From: JACNIZ01 sp964344765
Lineage (GTDB): Bacteria; Planctomycetota; UBA1135
Direction of reading: 5' to 3'
NCBI GenBank assembly: GCA_964344765.1
Contig: CAYFOM010000003.1
Location: 88,961-152,960 of the forward strand
Length of the DNA: 64,000 nt
The first letter of the stretch is position 1. Every line of letters begins with the position of its first letter. Position numbers and translations under genes: made by a program. The notes beneath the pieces were generated by a model. The model saw only the letters and a program-made list of their open reading frames with translations. It did no database searches and had not been told where the DNA came from. Positions 25,817 to 34,861 of this stretch are shown here, piece after piece.

Positions 25817-26161
25817 ATGGAAACCACCGTCCTTAAGAACGTCAAGCTCCGCGACCAGTTCGGTACGCGGGCCGCCGATGCCTACCGCAAGGAAGGCGGC
25901 TACCCCGCCAACATCATTGGTGGTGGCAAAGAGAGCCGCCAGATCCTCATTGACCAGCGCGAATTCGATGCCGCCATTCGTCATGGCTACCGCGCTTTCA
26001 CCCTCGAAAACGTAGACGAGGACGCCGTAATGGTGCTGCAGGAAGTGCAGTGGGATTCCATGGGGGATTTCATTCAGCACATCGATTTCTTGCGCGACGT
26101 CGACGGCTCGGTGCGTGAAGCCCGCGATGCTGAAGCGGCTGCTGCAAAGGATAAGGAATAA
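25817..26161 (+). CDS. rplY: 50S ribosomal protein L25
   Basis: A 114-residue protein from ATG 25817. It carries the L25 N-terminal domain: YRKEGGYPANIIGGGKE, IDQREFDAAI and the C-terminal strand VQWDSMGDFIQHIDFLR, where QHIDF is characteristic. It binds 5S rRNA. It lacks the second (TL5/CTC) domain of the long form and ends in an Ala- and acid-rich tail. The pth reading frame starts inside its last 35 bases. The longer frame from GTG 25760 would begin inside prs and is unlikely. Confidence 0.9.
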   Translation: METTVLKNVKLRDQFGTRAADAYRKEGGYPANIIGGGKESRQILIDQREFDAAIRHGYRAFTLENVDEDAVMVLQEVQWDSMGDFIQHIDFLRDVDGSVREARDAEAAAAKDKE

Positions 26162-26840
26162 GGACCCCCGGCCGGCGACGGAAACTCAAGTGTCGCAGCA
26201 GCCGGAACAGCCGGAGCCGGATTCGGCGCAAGCGTCGGAACCGGCTCCAGCACCGTCTGGACCGCGTTTAATCGTCGGTTTGGGCAACCCGGGAGGCAAG
26301 TACATCGCCACCCGGCATAACGTCGGATTCGACGCAATCGATCTTTTTGCAAGTCGCTTAAAACGGGAACCCGAGCCGCTCCACGTGGGCAGTCAACGGG
26401 TGGCCGATTGGGTGGTCGACGAAGAGCAAGGCTTTGCTCTGCTTTGGCCGCTGACTTACATGAACCGTAGCGGTGGACCAGTGGTCGCAGCGCTGCGCGA
26501 ATTGCAAAGCGACCCTGCACAAATTCTGGTCCTTACGGACGACTTCCACCTCGACCTGGGCGCCTTGCGCGCGCGGGCAGCAGGCAGTGCGGGCGGCCAT
26601 AACGGTTTGCGCTCGATTGAAGACTGTCTGGGAACGCAGGATTACGCGCGCCTACGCATCGGCGTCGGTAGCCCGCGATCCAGCACGGTGGATCATGTCC
26701 TCGACACCTTCCGCGCCGACGAGCAGGCAGTGATTGAAGAAACGCTGCTGACTGCATCGTGCGCTGCGGAAGACTGGGCGAAGGGTGTTCCCATCGAGGA
26801 AATCCAAGCCCGCTACAACCGCCGCAAGCCGCAGGCGTGA
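26127..26840 (+). CDS. pth: Peptidyl-tRNA hydrolase with N-terminal extension
   Basis: About 237 residues. The Pth domain begins with LIVGLGNPGGKYIATRHNVG (catalytic His in RHNVG) and includes TYMNRSGGPV, DDFHLDLG with the assisting Asp, and GSAGGHNGLRS. It releases peptides from stalled peptidyl-tRNA. Before the domain are about 45 residues rich in Gln, Pro, Glu and Ala (QQPEQPEPDSAQASEPAPAP) that start inside rplY and are not part of the normal enzyme; a later start is possible, but no ATG is seen before the domain. Neighbours are all translation genes. Confidence 0.92.
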   Translation: MLKRLLQRIRNKDPRPATETQVSQQPEQPEPDSAQASEPAPAPSGPRLIVGLGNPGGKYIATRHNVGFDAIDLFASRLKREPEPLHVGSQRVADWVVDEEQGFALLWPLTYMNRSGGPVVAALRELQSDPAQILVLTDDFHLDLGALRARAAGSAGGHNGLRSIEDCLGTQDYARLRIGVGSPRSSTVDHVLDTFRADEQAVIEETLLTASCAAEDWAKGVPIEEIQARYNRRKPQA

Positions 26841-26887
26841 CCCCGGGATGGGCCCGAGGCGAACCGGAAATACCGGAATGGCGAAAA

Positions 26888-27397
26888 ATGACTGATAACA
26901 ACTACATCTACCAGGCGATGTTCATGCTGGATAACGGAGAAGTCCGTGACCAGGGGTTCAACGCCGTCCGTGATTGGGTGAAAACCACCCTTGAGAAGCA
27001 CGGAGCCGACGTCAAGGTGCTGCGTTTGTGGCAGGAATGCCAGTTGCAGTACCCGATCCAGGGCAACAACCGCTCGACCTACTTGTTGGGATACCTGCAG
27101 GCTAGCCAGCAGACCGTCAGCAAGGCCAAGGCCGAAATGTACCTGTTGGGTCCGGTGATCCGCGTGTTGTTCCTGAAGGAAGACGAAATCCCGGCCGACG
27201 AATTGGCTCAGGGCATCGCTGAATTCAAGGACGAAGACCTGACCATTCCGGAAGAGGTAATCGAAGATCCGTTTGCCGATGAGCCGGAAGCCGAAGAAGC
27301 CGACGAAGAGAAGGCTGAAGGTGAAGAAGGTGAAAAAGCTGCCGACGGTGAAAAGGCCAAGGACGCTGATTCCGAAACCGCGAAAACCGAGAGCTGA
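26888..27397 (+). CDS. rpsF: 30S ribosomal protein S6
   Basis: A 169-residue protein from ATG 26888, beginning MTDNNYIYQAMFMLDNGEV, which aligns with the S6 opening YE-MFI. RLWQECQLQYPIQGNNRSTY is the typical central strand. The S6 core ends near residue 110; a highly acidic tail of about 50 residues (DEPEAEEADEEKAEGEEGE) follows, comparable to glutamate tails added to S6 in other bacteria but encoded here. Upstream reading in this frame starts at 26759 inside pth and is not credible. Followed by rpsR after 11 bases. Confidence 0.93.
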   Translation: MTDNNYIYQAMFMLDNGEVRDQGFNAVRDWVKTTLEKHGADVKVLRLWQECQLQYPIQGNNRSTYLLGYLQASQQTVSKAKAEMYLLGPVIRVLFLKEDEIPADELAQGIAEFKDEDLTIPEEVIEDPFADEPEAEEADEEKAEGEEGEKAADGEKAKDADSETAKTES

Positions 27398-27408
27398 GGA
27401 GCATCAAG

Positions 27409-27621
27409 ATGACTGAAGAAAACACTCCCAAGGCTGCTCCGCAGAACCCGAACACCATCGTGTTCGATTACAAGGATGTCGAAACGCTGCTGCGCTTCGT
27501 CAACGCGCAGGGCCGCATTTACTCGGCTAAGCGCACCGGCTTGAACGCCCGTAATCAACGCAAACTGAAGCGTGCCATCAAGTACGCTCGTTTCCTTGCC
27601 CTCATGCCCCACAGCACCTGA
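27409..27621 (+). CDS. rpsR: 30S ribosomal protein S18
   Basis: A 70-residue protein with the S18 core: DYKDVETLLRFVNAQGRI, then the basic RTGLNARNQRKLKRAIKYAR and FLALMPHST. A GAGGAG-like Shine-Dalgarno sequence (GAGGAGCATCAAG) precedes the ATG. S18 pairs with S6 on the 30S platform, and the gene lies directly after rpsF. Its TGA overlaps the rplI ATG by one base. Confidence 0.96.
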   Translation: MTEENTPKAAPQNPNTIVFDYKDVETLLRFVNAQGRIYSAKRTGLNARNQRKLKRAIKYARFLALMPHST

Positions 27622-28091
27622 TGAAAACGCAACTGATTCTCCGCGAGGATATTCCGACCTTGGGTTTCGTCGGCGATGTGGTCGAAGTTTCCACGGGTTA
27701 CGCCCGGAATTTCCTCATTCCTACCGGTAAGGCCTATCCGTACTCCGAGGATGGCATGCAGCGCATCGAAAAAGCTCGCGCCGAGGCCGAGCAGAAGCGC
27801 ATTGAATTGAACCAAGAGTTCGAGGCGATTGCCGCCAAGTTGAACGCGCTGGAAATCACCTTCGAAGAGAAGGTTTCCGGCGAAGGCCACCTTTACGGTG
27901 CCGTGACCGCCAAGCGCATCTCCGACGCGCTGGACGAGCAAGGCTTCCAGGTGACCGAGCACAACGTGCGATTGGCCGAGCCCATTCGCGCGACCGGCGA
28001 GTACCAAGTACCGCTGCACGTCCATGGTGACATCAACGCCGAGATGAAAGTCTGGGTGGTCGCCATTCAGGAAGAAGGCGCCGAGGCCTAA
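27621..28091 (+). CDS. rplI: 50S ribosomal protein L9
   Basis: A 156-residue protein with the L9 N-terminal domain: LREDIPTLGFVGDVVEVSTG, YARNFLIPTGKAYP, then a long helix (EKARAEAEQKRIELNQ) to the C-terminal RNA-binding domain with GHLYGAVTAKRISDAL. L9 binds 23S rRNA near L1. TGATG overlap with rpsR shows coupling. The stop codon lies in the loop of a perfect 7-bp hairpin. Confidence 0.96.
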   Translation: MKTQLILREDIPTLGFVGDVVEVSTGYARNFLIPTGKAYPYSEDGMQRIEKARAEAEQKRIELNQEFEAIAAKLNALEITFEEKVSGEGHLYGAVTAKRISDALDEQGFQVTEHNVRLAEPIRATGEYQVPLHVHGDINAEMKVWVVAIQEEGAEA

Positions 28092-28137
28092 GCCTCGGTC
28101 AATCCCCGCCGGCGGCTGTGGAGAACGCAGTCGCCGG
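28081..28137 (+). terminator. Two tandem hairpins between rplI and dnaB
   Basis: The first is a perfect 7-bp stem (CCGAGGC 28081-28087, GCCTCGG 28092-28098) with the TAA stop of rplI in its loop. The second is a 10-bp stem with one G-T pair (28109-28118 with 28128-28137). Neither is followed by a run of T, so they may act as an attenuator, RNA-processing site or factor-assisted terminator separating the ribosomal genes from dnaB. Confidence 0.45.
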
Positions 28138-28161
28138 TTCCTGTATCCTGGTTAATCTACG

Positions 28162-29490
28162 ATGGCAACAGGCGGCTTGAACGACCAGCTCCCTTTCGAT
28201 TTGGAAGCGGAAAAATGCGTGTTGGGTAGCGTTTTACGCGACCCGCGATGCGCGCCGGAAGTGGTCTCCAAGCTCAAGCCCGACGATTTTTACGCCGCTC
28301 GCCATCGCGGCCTGTTCGGCTTGATCGAACAGCAAGAGCAGCGCGCATCCGGCGCTTGCGATCCGGTCACCATCGCTCATGAAATGGAGCGTGTTGGGCG
28401 AACCGATGAGCTGGGTGGTCGCGCCTACTTGATCGAGCTGATGGAAGCGGTTCCATCGGTCGCGTTTTTGGAAAATCACGTCGGCATCGTGCAAAACAAT
28501 GCCATTCGCCGTGGCTTGATCGGCGCCGCCGACCAAATTCAAAAACTGGTCCATGACGCCGAAAACGAAGACGTCAAAGGTTTGGTCAACTTGGCCGAGC
28601 AAAAAGTGTTCGCAGTGGGGGACCGCTTGGTCGACGGCAACATTTCGCGAGCCAAGGATTTGATCGAGAAAAACCTCGACGCCATCCTGACTCACGACGG
28701 CACCCCACAAGGTTTGGTGACCGGCTTTGCCGACCTTGATGAACTGCAAGGCTTCCGCCCCGGCGACTTGATTGTGTTGGCCGCTCGTCCGGCGATGGGC
28801 AAAACCGCACTGTCGTTGAACATGATGGAGCGGATGTCGTTGGAACACGGCAAAGGCGTGCTGATGTTTTCGCTGGAAATGCCCGGCGATCAGCTCATCA
28901 CCAGAATGTTGTCGTCGCACGCGCGCATTCGCCACGACAACCTGCGTTCCGGCCGTTTGGATGCCGGGATGCGTCAGCGGCTGACGATGTCGGCGGCTCA
29001 ATTCAGCAAGTCCAAGCTGTTCATCGACGATTCATCGCAGCCGGCGCTGGCCGAAATCCGCGCCAAAGCGCGGCGCTTGAAGCGTGATAAGGAATTGGAC
29101 TTCATCGTCGTCGACTACTTGCAATTGTTGTCGACCAAGGCGGAAAGCCGTCAGCAGGAAATCACCGTGATTTCGCGAACGCTGAAGGCCATCGCCCGTG
29201 AGATGAAAGTGCCGGTGATGGCACTTTCCCAGTTGAACCGTTCTGCTGAAAAGCGGGACTCCCACAAGCCCATGCTTTCCGATCTTCGGGAATCCGGGGC
29301 CATTGAACAGGACGCCGACATGGTCATGATGCTCTTCCGTGAGGAGTATTACACGCCAAGTGAAGATAATGCCGGTGTCGCCGAATTGATCATCGCAAAG
29401 AACCGACACGGGTCCACCGGAAGCGTACTGATGCGCTTCACCAAGGAGTGCATGCGCTTCGAAAACCTCGTGCGTGAACCTGCCTTCTAG
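28162..29490 (+). CDS. dnaB: Replicative DNA helicase DnaB
   Basis: A 442-residue hexameric helicase. The N-terminal domain (LPFDLEAEKCVLGSVLRD) interacts with primase. The RecA-like C-terminal domain has Walker A VLAARPAMGKTALSL, KGVLMFSLEMPGDQL, Walker B FIVVDYLQLL, VPVMALSQLNRSAEKR and the arginine-finger region IAKNRHGSTGSV. It unwinds DNA at the replication fork. Its place after rpsF-rpsR-rplI is the standard bacterial order. bamA follows after three bases. Confidence 0.96.
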   Translation: MATGGLNDQLPFDLEAEKCVLGSVLRDPRCAPEVVSKLKPDDFYAARHRGLFGLIEQQEQRASGACDPVTIAHEMERVGRTDELGGRAYLIELMEAVPSVAFLENHVGIVQNNAIRRGLIGAADQIQKLVHDAENEDVKGLVNLAEQKVFAVGDRLVDGNISRAKDLIEKNLDAILTHDGTPQGLVTGFADLDELQGFRPGDLIVLAARPAMGKTALSLNMMERMSLEHGKGVLMFSLEMPGDQLITRMLSSHARIRHDNLRSGRLDAGMRQRLTMSAAQFSKSKLFIDDSSQPALAEIRAKARRLKRDKELDFIVVDYLQLLSTKAESRQQEITVISRTLKAIAREMKVPVMALSQLNRSAEKRDSHKPMLSDLRESGAIEQDADMVMMLFREEYYTPSEDNAGVAELIIAKNRHGSTGSVLMRFTKECMRFENLVREPAF

Positions 29491-29493
29491 ATC

Positions 29494-32085
29494 ATGTCTA
29501 CGCCCCCGAACTACGGGATTTCCCGCCCCCTGTCCATCTCGACCCCATGTCGCAAGGCTTTACGCAAGCTGACCGCGCTGGGGATTCCGATGGTCGCTTT
29601 CTTATTTTTGAGCCAGCCTTCCTGGGCTGCCGCACCGCTACCGCAAACCGATGGTGCGCAACAACCTGCTCCATCGCAAGACGGCAATGGCAAGCAGCAG
29701 GAAGTGGATTCGATCATCGAAGAGATCGAATTGATCGGCGCCGGCGATCGCGAGGCTCAAATCCGAGCTGCGTTGTCGTTGCGAGTCGGTCAGCCGTACC
29801 ACATGGATAACTGGTTGCGCGATGTGCAGTTCCTATGGAGCCGCATGCGCGTGCGCCTCGAAGCGATTGATGTGGTTGTGCTCGACAAAGAAGCATCGCG
29901 CATCAAGCTAATCATTCACTGCGTGCCGATGGAAGCCTTCCGTCGGGTGTTGTTCATTGGCCACGATGAAGGTGATTTGTCGCGTGATGAGTTGCTGCTG
30001 GCGACAGGGTTAACCGGCGCACAGTCCATTGACCGGTCCGCATTGCCGCGTATTCAAAGCGACATTGTGCGCGCTTTCCAGGACAAGGGATATCACTTCG
30101 TGGAAGTGGACCCGGAGATTGTGGAAGGCAAAGACGAGGTCATCTTCCACATCAAGCAGGGCGGCAAAGTTCGCGTCGGCGAAATCCTGTTTATCGGCAA
30201 CGAGGCAATTGAGTCGGATAAGTTTGTTGGCACCGACTTGGAAGGCACGGTTGAGAGTAGTACCGGTTGGTTTATCTTCCCCGGTTCGGCTTACAACAAC
30301 GAAAGCACGGCACGCAATGACATTGTGGCGGTGGAGCGGCTGTACAACGAATACGGTTATTTGGAAGCCAAGGTGCGCTTGCATAGCCGTGAGTTTTACG
30401 ACGACAACACGCGCGTGCGCTTGACCTATGAGGTCGACGAAGGACCGTTGTTCACTGTGAACTCGGTGGACATTCAACCAGCGCAGGGTTCTGACCCGCT
30501 GGTCTACGATCGCCAAGAGCTACTTGAATTACTCCAGGTTGAGCCCGGCATGCCGCTGGAGCAAATCATTCTGGATCGCGATTCAGCCGCGTTGAAGCGC
30601 TTTTACGGTGCCAAAGGTCATACCGCAGCCGGGCGCGGAGCCAGCTCTTCCGACGCCACCTTCTTCACCATTCGCACCGAGCGTTTGCTGGCAGAAGGCA
30701 ATAAGTTCGACATTGTCTACCGCATTCACGAGGGTCAGCCCAAGCACATTCGTGACGTCTTGATCTTCGGCAACGAGTACACCCAAGACCGGGTGATTCG
30801 CCGCGAGATCGAGCCGGAGCCTGGCGATTTGGCCGATTCCAGTTTGGCAGCGGTTGCTCACCGTCGTTTGCTCGGCAGTGGTTATTACCTCGATCCGGTT
30901 TCTGGTCAGCCCTACGTCGATTACCGCTTCCTACCGACGCCGGATCCCGATTTGGTCGACCTGCGCTTCGATGTGCGCGAAGGCGCCGGCACCGGCAACA
31001 TGTTGTTCGGTGGTGGTATTAGCTCGAACAACGGTCCGTTCCTATCGGTGAACCTGCAGAAGTCGAACTTCGACTTGTTCGATACGCCGTCGTCGTGGAC
31101 CAGCGCCTTCTCGGAGATTCTCGACGGCGAAGCCTTCACCGGTGGAGGCCAAACGCTGCAGTTGTTCTTGGCACCTGGTTCCGAGTTCAGTACTTATAAG
31201 CTGAGCTTCTTCGAGCCTGACTTGCTCGGCGAACACGTCAGCCGTTTGGGCTTCCGTACCGACCTTTATAAGACCTACCGCTACCTGCGCACACACCAGG
31301 AGCAACGCACCGGCGCCGGATTTACTTTGTCGCGTCGCTTCGGTCGTTACTTCTCGCTGTTTGCCGGCCCGCGCTGGGAGAAGATCGGCGTGTCCGACAT
31401 TAGCTCCGGCGTGACTCCGGGCATTGGTTTGGATTCGTCGTACGAGCAGTGGAAGCATTCGATGATTGCCGGTGCTTCGTACAACACGGTGAAGGACCGC
31501 TTCTCGCCGGTGGATAGCTGGAAGACGCGGTTGGAACTGCGTCAAAACGGCGAGTTCATGGGCGGCGATATGGATTACTTCGAAGCGGATCTCAGCTTCG
31601 GTAAGTACTTCGGCCTGTGGGAAGACACGCTGGGGCGTGATTGGACCTTGGCTTTTGAAGGCCGGGCGCGCAAAGCCTGGTCGGATGGACCGGTGCCGTA
31701 CTCCGAGCGTTATTGGATGGGTGGCACCAGCACGGTGCGCGGTTTTGATTACCGTGGCATCGGCCGTACCGACGAAGGCTTCAGCATTGGTGGTGAAGCG
31801 GCGATCAGCGGTTCGATGGAACTGCGTTTCCCGATCGCGTCGGCCCGCATCCGCGAGGAAATCGCCGAATTCCAGTGGGTGCGCGGAGCCTTTTTCCTCG
31901 ACGCCGGTACTTACGGCAACGATTTCGGCGACCTGGAGCCGCTGCGCGTCTCGGCCGGTTTCGGCATTCGCATCCGCCTGCCGATGATGCCACAATTCCC
32001 GATCGCGTTGGACTTCGGCTGGCCTTTGGCAGACGAAAACAACGACGACGACCGCGTCTTCCACCTGAACTTCGGTGAATTCTAA
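29494..32085 (+). CDS. bamA: Outer membrane assembly protein BamA (Omp85)
   Basis: An 863-residue protein. A positively charged N-terminus and hydrophobic segment (LGIPMVAFLFLSQPSWAA) form the signal peptide, cleaved near residue 46. Several POTRA-like repeats follow up to about residue 470 (for example KVRVGEILFIGNEAIESDKF and KHIRDVLIFGNEYTQDRVI). The C-terminal half is a beta-barrel with GGTSTVRGFDYRGIG, the Omp85 lid-lock motif, and the protein ends in Phe (HLNFGEF), the outer-membrane signature. It inserts barrel proteins into the outer membrane. The next gene overlaps its TAA (TAATG). Confidence 0.93.
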   Translation: MSTPPNYGISRPLSISTPCRKALRKLTALGIPMVAFLFLSQPSWAAAPLPQTDGAQQPAPSQDGNGKQQEVDSIIEEIELIGAGDREAQIRAALSLRVGQPYHMDNWLRDVQFLWSRMRVRLEAIDVVVLDKEASRIKLIIHCVPMEAFRRVLFIGHDEGDLSRDELLLATGLTGAQSIDRSALPRIQSDIVRAFQDKGYHFVEVDPEIVEGKDEVIFHIKQGGKVRVGEILFIGNEAIESDKFVGTDLEGTVESSTGWFIFPGSAYNNESTARNDIVAVERLYNEYGYLEAKVRLHSREFYDDNTRVRLTYEVDEGPLFTVNSVDIQPAQGSDPLVYDRQELLELLQVEPGMPLEQIILDRDSAALKRFYGAKGHTAAGRGASSSDATFFTIRTERLLAEGNKFDIVYRIHEGQPKHIRDVLIFGNEYTQDRVIRREIEPEPGDLADSSLAAVAHRRLLGSGYYLDPVSGQPYVDYRFLPTPDPDLVDLRFDVREGAGTGNMLFGGGISSNNGPFLSVNLQKSNFDLFDTPSSWTSAFSEILDGEAFTGGGQTLQLFLAPGSEFSTYKLSFFEPDLLGEHVSRLGFRTDLYKTYRYLRTHQEQRTGAGFTLSRRFGRYFSLFAGPRWEKIGVSDISSGVTPGIGLDSSYEQWKHSMIAGASYNTVKDRFSPVDSWKTRLELRQNGEFMGGDMDYFEADLSFGKYFGLWEDTLGRDWTLAFEGRARKAWSDGPVPYSERYWMGGTSTVRGFDYRGIGRTDEGFSIGGEAAISGSMELRFPIASARIREEIAEFQWVRGAFFLDAGTYGNDFGDLEPLRVSAGFGIRIRLPMMPQFPIALDFGWPLADENNDDDRVFHLNFGEF

Positions 32086-32669
32086 TGCGTAAACCCTTCC
32101 TCCTGCTTCTGCTGACTGCCGCTGTTGCGGTTGGCTCCGCTACCGGTTACGTCGTGCGCGGCGCGGCGGATTTGGTGCCCGGCACTTACTACATCGATTT
32201 GGGGCGTGCACTGGCGGCCACTCCTGAGCTGACCACCCGCTTTGAGGCGATGCTGAAGCCAATCAAGGATCGTGCCGCCGAATTGCAGCAATTGGCTGCG
32301 GCGGTCGACAAAGAAAAGGGCCAAATGGCGCTGATGGACCCGGCTTCGCAGGATTTCCAAAACTTGAAACTGTCACTGGCCATCCGCGAAGAAACGCTGA
32401 ACGGCGAGATGAACTTGTTGAATCAAGCGCGGCGCAATATCAACGATGAGATGTTGTACTTGGCGTCCAAGCGCATCCACGAAGCCGTCGACGTTTTGGG
32501 AGCTCAAAAGGGCTACGAGGCCATTCAGGTGTCGCCGATCGAGTTGGCCAAGATTCCGTGGGAGGAAGATCCGAAGCAAAGCATGGACTTGATCCAGCAG
32601 CGCAACACTTTCTGGATTCACCCCGACCGCGATGTGACCGATGAGTTGATTGGTATCCTGAACCAGTAG
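32085..32669 (+). CDS. OmpH/Skp-family periplasmic chaperone
   Basis: A 194-residue exported protein with signal peptide (MRKPFLLLLLTAAVAVGSA) and a long central coiled coil (ELQQLAAAVDKEKGQMALM onward, about residues 55-150), preceded by YYIDLGRALAATPEL, which fits the VDxxRAL start of mature Skp proteins. Skp holds unfolded barrel proteins for BamA, encoded immediately upstream with a one-base overlap. Similarity is mainly architectural and by position, as is normal for this family. Confidence 0.85.
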   Translation: MRKPFLLLLLTAAVAVGSATGYVVRGAADLVPGTYYIDLGRALAATPELTTRFEAMLKPIKDRAAELQQLAAAVDKEKGQMALMDPASQDFQNLKLSLAIREETLNGEMNLLNQARRNINDEMLYLASKRIHEAVDVLGAQKGYEAIQVSPIELAKIPWEEDPKQSMDLIQQRNTFWIHPDRDVTDELIGILNQ

Positions 32670-32685
32670 CGCGTTTCGCCAGACC

Positions 32686-33984
32686 ATGGCACGTAAGCAA
32701 CGATCCATCAAAAAAGCCGTCGAGTTCGAGGGCGTAGCCCTGCACTCGGGCGAACAGATCAAGGTGCGGCTGGAGCCGGCTCCTCCGGGTACCGGCGTGG
32801 TCTTTAACCGCACCGATCTGGACGACCCGGCGGACATTCCGGCGCTGGCCGGCAATCTGACGGTGTCGATGCGTCGCACGGTGCTGCGCGCCGGCAATCA
32901 GATCATCGGCATGGTGGAGCACTTGCTATCGGCGTGTTCCGGTATGCAGGTCGACAACTTGCGCGTGCAGGTTTCCGGCGACGAAATGCCGGGCATGGAT
33001 GGCTCGCCGCTGCTTTACTGCGAAAAGCTCAAAGAAGGGGTCATCGTCGAGCAAAAGGAAGAGCGCAAGGCTTACAAAGTCGAAGAGCCGCAAGTGTTCC
33101 GCGATGACGCCGGCGCCGAATTGATCGTGCTGCCGCCTACCGGCGAAGGCTTGAAGATTCGTTACTTCCCGCAGTACCCGGAAGGCGTCGACGATTCGCC
33201 GGTGATCTTTGATCTGGAAGCCGACGATTACATGGAGCAAATTGCTCCGGCGCGCACCTTCGTACGCGCCGAAGAGATCGACAAGTTGCTCGAAGCCGGT
33301 TTGGGCAAAGGTGCCAATGCCGAGAACACTCTAGTGCTCGGCGGTGAAGACACCGCGCCCGAGTTCCGCGTGCCGTGCGAACCGACGCGCCACAAAATTG
33401 CCGACGCCATCGGTGATTTGGCTTTGGTCGGTGCCGATCTGCATGCCGACGTGATCTGCAACCGCAGCGGCCATAATCTCAACCAAGTGCTGGCCAAGCA
33501 CATTCGCGGCGAGCTGGATCAGCACGAACTGCGCGGCGAAGACTACGGCATTCAGTACGACATTCAGCACGTACTGCGTCGTTTGCCGCACCGCTATCCG
33601 CTGTTGCTGGTGGATCGCATCATCGAGGTTGAAGGCTTCCGCCGTGCGGTCGGCGTCAAAAACGTTTCGATTAACGAGCCGTTTTTCCAGGGTCACTTCC
33701 CCGGCCAGCCGATTATGCCCGGCGTTTTGCAATTGGAAGCGTTGGCGCAATTGGCCGGTTTCTTGTTGCAGCGTAAATTGGAAATGACCGGCATGTTGGG
33801 CGTTTTGGCGTCCATCGATAAGGTGCGTTTCCGCGGTTCGGTGATTCCCGGCGATCAGTTGCGCTTGGAAGTCGACGTCTTGCGCCTGAACAAAAACCGC
33901 GCGCAAATCAAAGCCCACGCCAAGGTTGGCCGTCGCGTGGTTTCCGAAGCGATGCTTTCCTTCGCCGTGATTGAACCCGCATGA
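32686..33984 (+). CDS. lpxC/fabZ: LpxC-FabZ fusion: UDP-3-O-acyl-GlcNAc deacetylase / hydroxyacyl-ACP dehydratase
   Basis: A 432-residue two-domain enzyme. LpxC spans residues 1-285: zinc ligands H79 (VEHLLSACSG), H236 and D240 (HKIADAIGD), catalytic H263 (SGHNLN). FabZ spans about 290-432: LPHRYPLLLVD, with active-site H337 (FFQGHFPGQPIMPG) and E351 (LQLEALAQ). The first half commits to lipid A synthesis and the second supplies fatty acyl chains, so the fusion balances LPS and phospholipid supply. Such fusions are known in Bacteroidetes, Chlorobi and Planctomycetota. ATGA overlap with lpxA. Confidence 0.95.
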   Translation: MARKQRSIKKAVEFEGVALHSGEQIKVRLEPAPPGTGVVFNRTDLDDPADIPALAGNLTVSMRRTVLRAGNQIIGMVEHLLSACSGMQVDNLRVQVSGDEMPGMDGSPLLYCEKLKEGVIVEQKEERKAYKVEEPQVFRDDAGAELIVLPPTGEGLKIRYFPQYPEGVDDSPVIFDLEADDYMEQIAPARTFVRAEEIDKLLEAGLGKGANAENTLVLGGEDTAPEFRVPCEPTRHKIADAIGDLALVGADLHADVICNRSGHNLNQVLAKHIRGELDQHELRGEDYGIQYDIQHVLRRLPHRYPLLLVDRIIEVEGFRRAVGVKNVSINEPFFQGHFPGQPIMPGVLQLEALAQLAGFLLQRKLEMTGMLGVLASIDKVRFRGSVIPGDQLRLEVDVLRLNKNRAQIKAHAKVGRRVVSEAMLSFAVIEPA

Positions 33985-34799
33985 GCTCCGTTCATCCCAC
34001 CGCCTTTGTCGCCCCTGGAGCCGAGTTGGACTCCAGCGTGGTCGTCGGGCCGTTCTGTTACGTCGGCAGCCGGGCAAAGATTGGCGCCGGCACGATATTG
34101 GGGCCGCACGTTACCGTGCAAGGCCACACCACCATTGGCGAGCGCAACCACTTTGTTGGTCAATGCGCGATCGGCGGCATGCCGCAAGACCTGAAGTACA
34201 CCGGCGAAGAGTCGGCGTTGGTCATCGGCGACGACAACGTAGTGCGTGAATTCGTCACCATTAACATCGGCACCGCTGCCGGTTCTTGGGTGACCAGCCT
34301 GGGCGACAAGAATTTGATCATGGCTTGCGCCCACGTCGCGCATGATTGTGTGATTGAAGATCAGGTCATCATCGGCAACAACGTATTGCTTGCCGGTCAC
34401 GTGCGCATTGAATCCAACGCCATCATCTCCGGTGGGGCGGCGGTCAACCATTTCGTCACCATCGGTAAATTGGCGATGGTGGGCGGCATGAGCCGCGTGG
34501 TCAAAGATGTGCCGCCGTTCATGACCTTGGAAGGCAGTCCGGCGCGCGTGCGTGGCGTCAATGTGGTTGGGCTGAAGCGCCAGGAAACGGCGAACGAAAC
34601 CATTCGTCAATTGCGCGCCGCTTATCGCAAGCTTTTCCAAGACGACACGCCCAGTGCGCTGGTACTCGACGAAATTGAAGCCGTCGAAAGCTTGACCTCC
34701 GAAGTGTTGCGCCTAGTTTCTTTCCTGCGAGATATGGAAAAAGGCTACCAGGGGCGTTATCGAGAGGCACTGCGTCGGCCGCCGCAAGCCGCCGACTGA
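33981..34799 (+). CDS. lpxA: UDP-GlcNAc acyltransferase LpxA
   Basis: A 272-residue left-handed beta-helix acyltransferase. Hexapeptide repeats run from VHPTAFVAPGAELDSSV to about residue 190; the catalytic His is in MACAHVAHDC (near 122) and GGMPQDLKY is the substrate loop. A C-terminal helical domain follows. It transfers a 3-hydroxyacyl chain from ACP to UDP-GlcNAc, the first lipid A step; LpxC encoded by the overlapping gene performs the next one. Confidence 0.96.
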   Translation: MSSVHPTAFVAPGAELDSSVVVGPFCYVGSRAKIGAGTILGPHVTVQGHTTIGERNHFVGQCAIGGMPQDLKYTGEESALVIGDDNVVREFVTINIGTAAGSWVTSLGDKNLIMACAHVAHDCVIEDQVIIGNNVLLAGHVRIESNAIISGGAAVNHFVTIGKLAMVGGMSRVVKDVPPFMTLEGSPARVRGVNVVGLKRQETANETIRQLRAAYRKLFQDDTPSALVLDEIEAVESLTSEVLRLVSFLRDMEKGYQGRYREALRRPPQAAD

Positions 34800-34861
34800 T
34801 CGCTGCCTGATTGGGGCAGCTGACTGACACCGCCACCGGGCGGCAACCGACTGATTCCGGC

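Noticed and set aside
25760..26161. Longer L25 starting at 25760
   Set aside because: It would overlap the prs stop and add 19 residues unlike L25; ATG 25817 fits the family start.
31042..32064. 340-codon open frame on the minus strand
   Set aside because: Antisense to the bamA barrel region, which ends in a correct outer-membrane signature.
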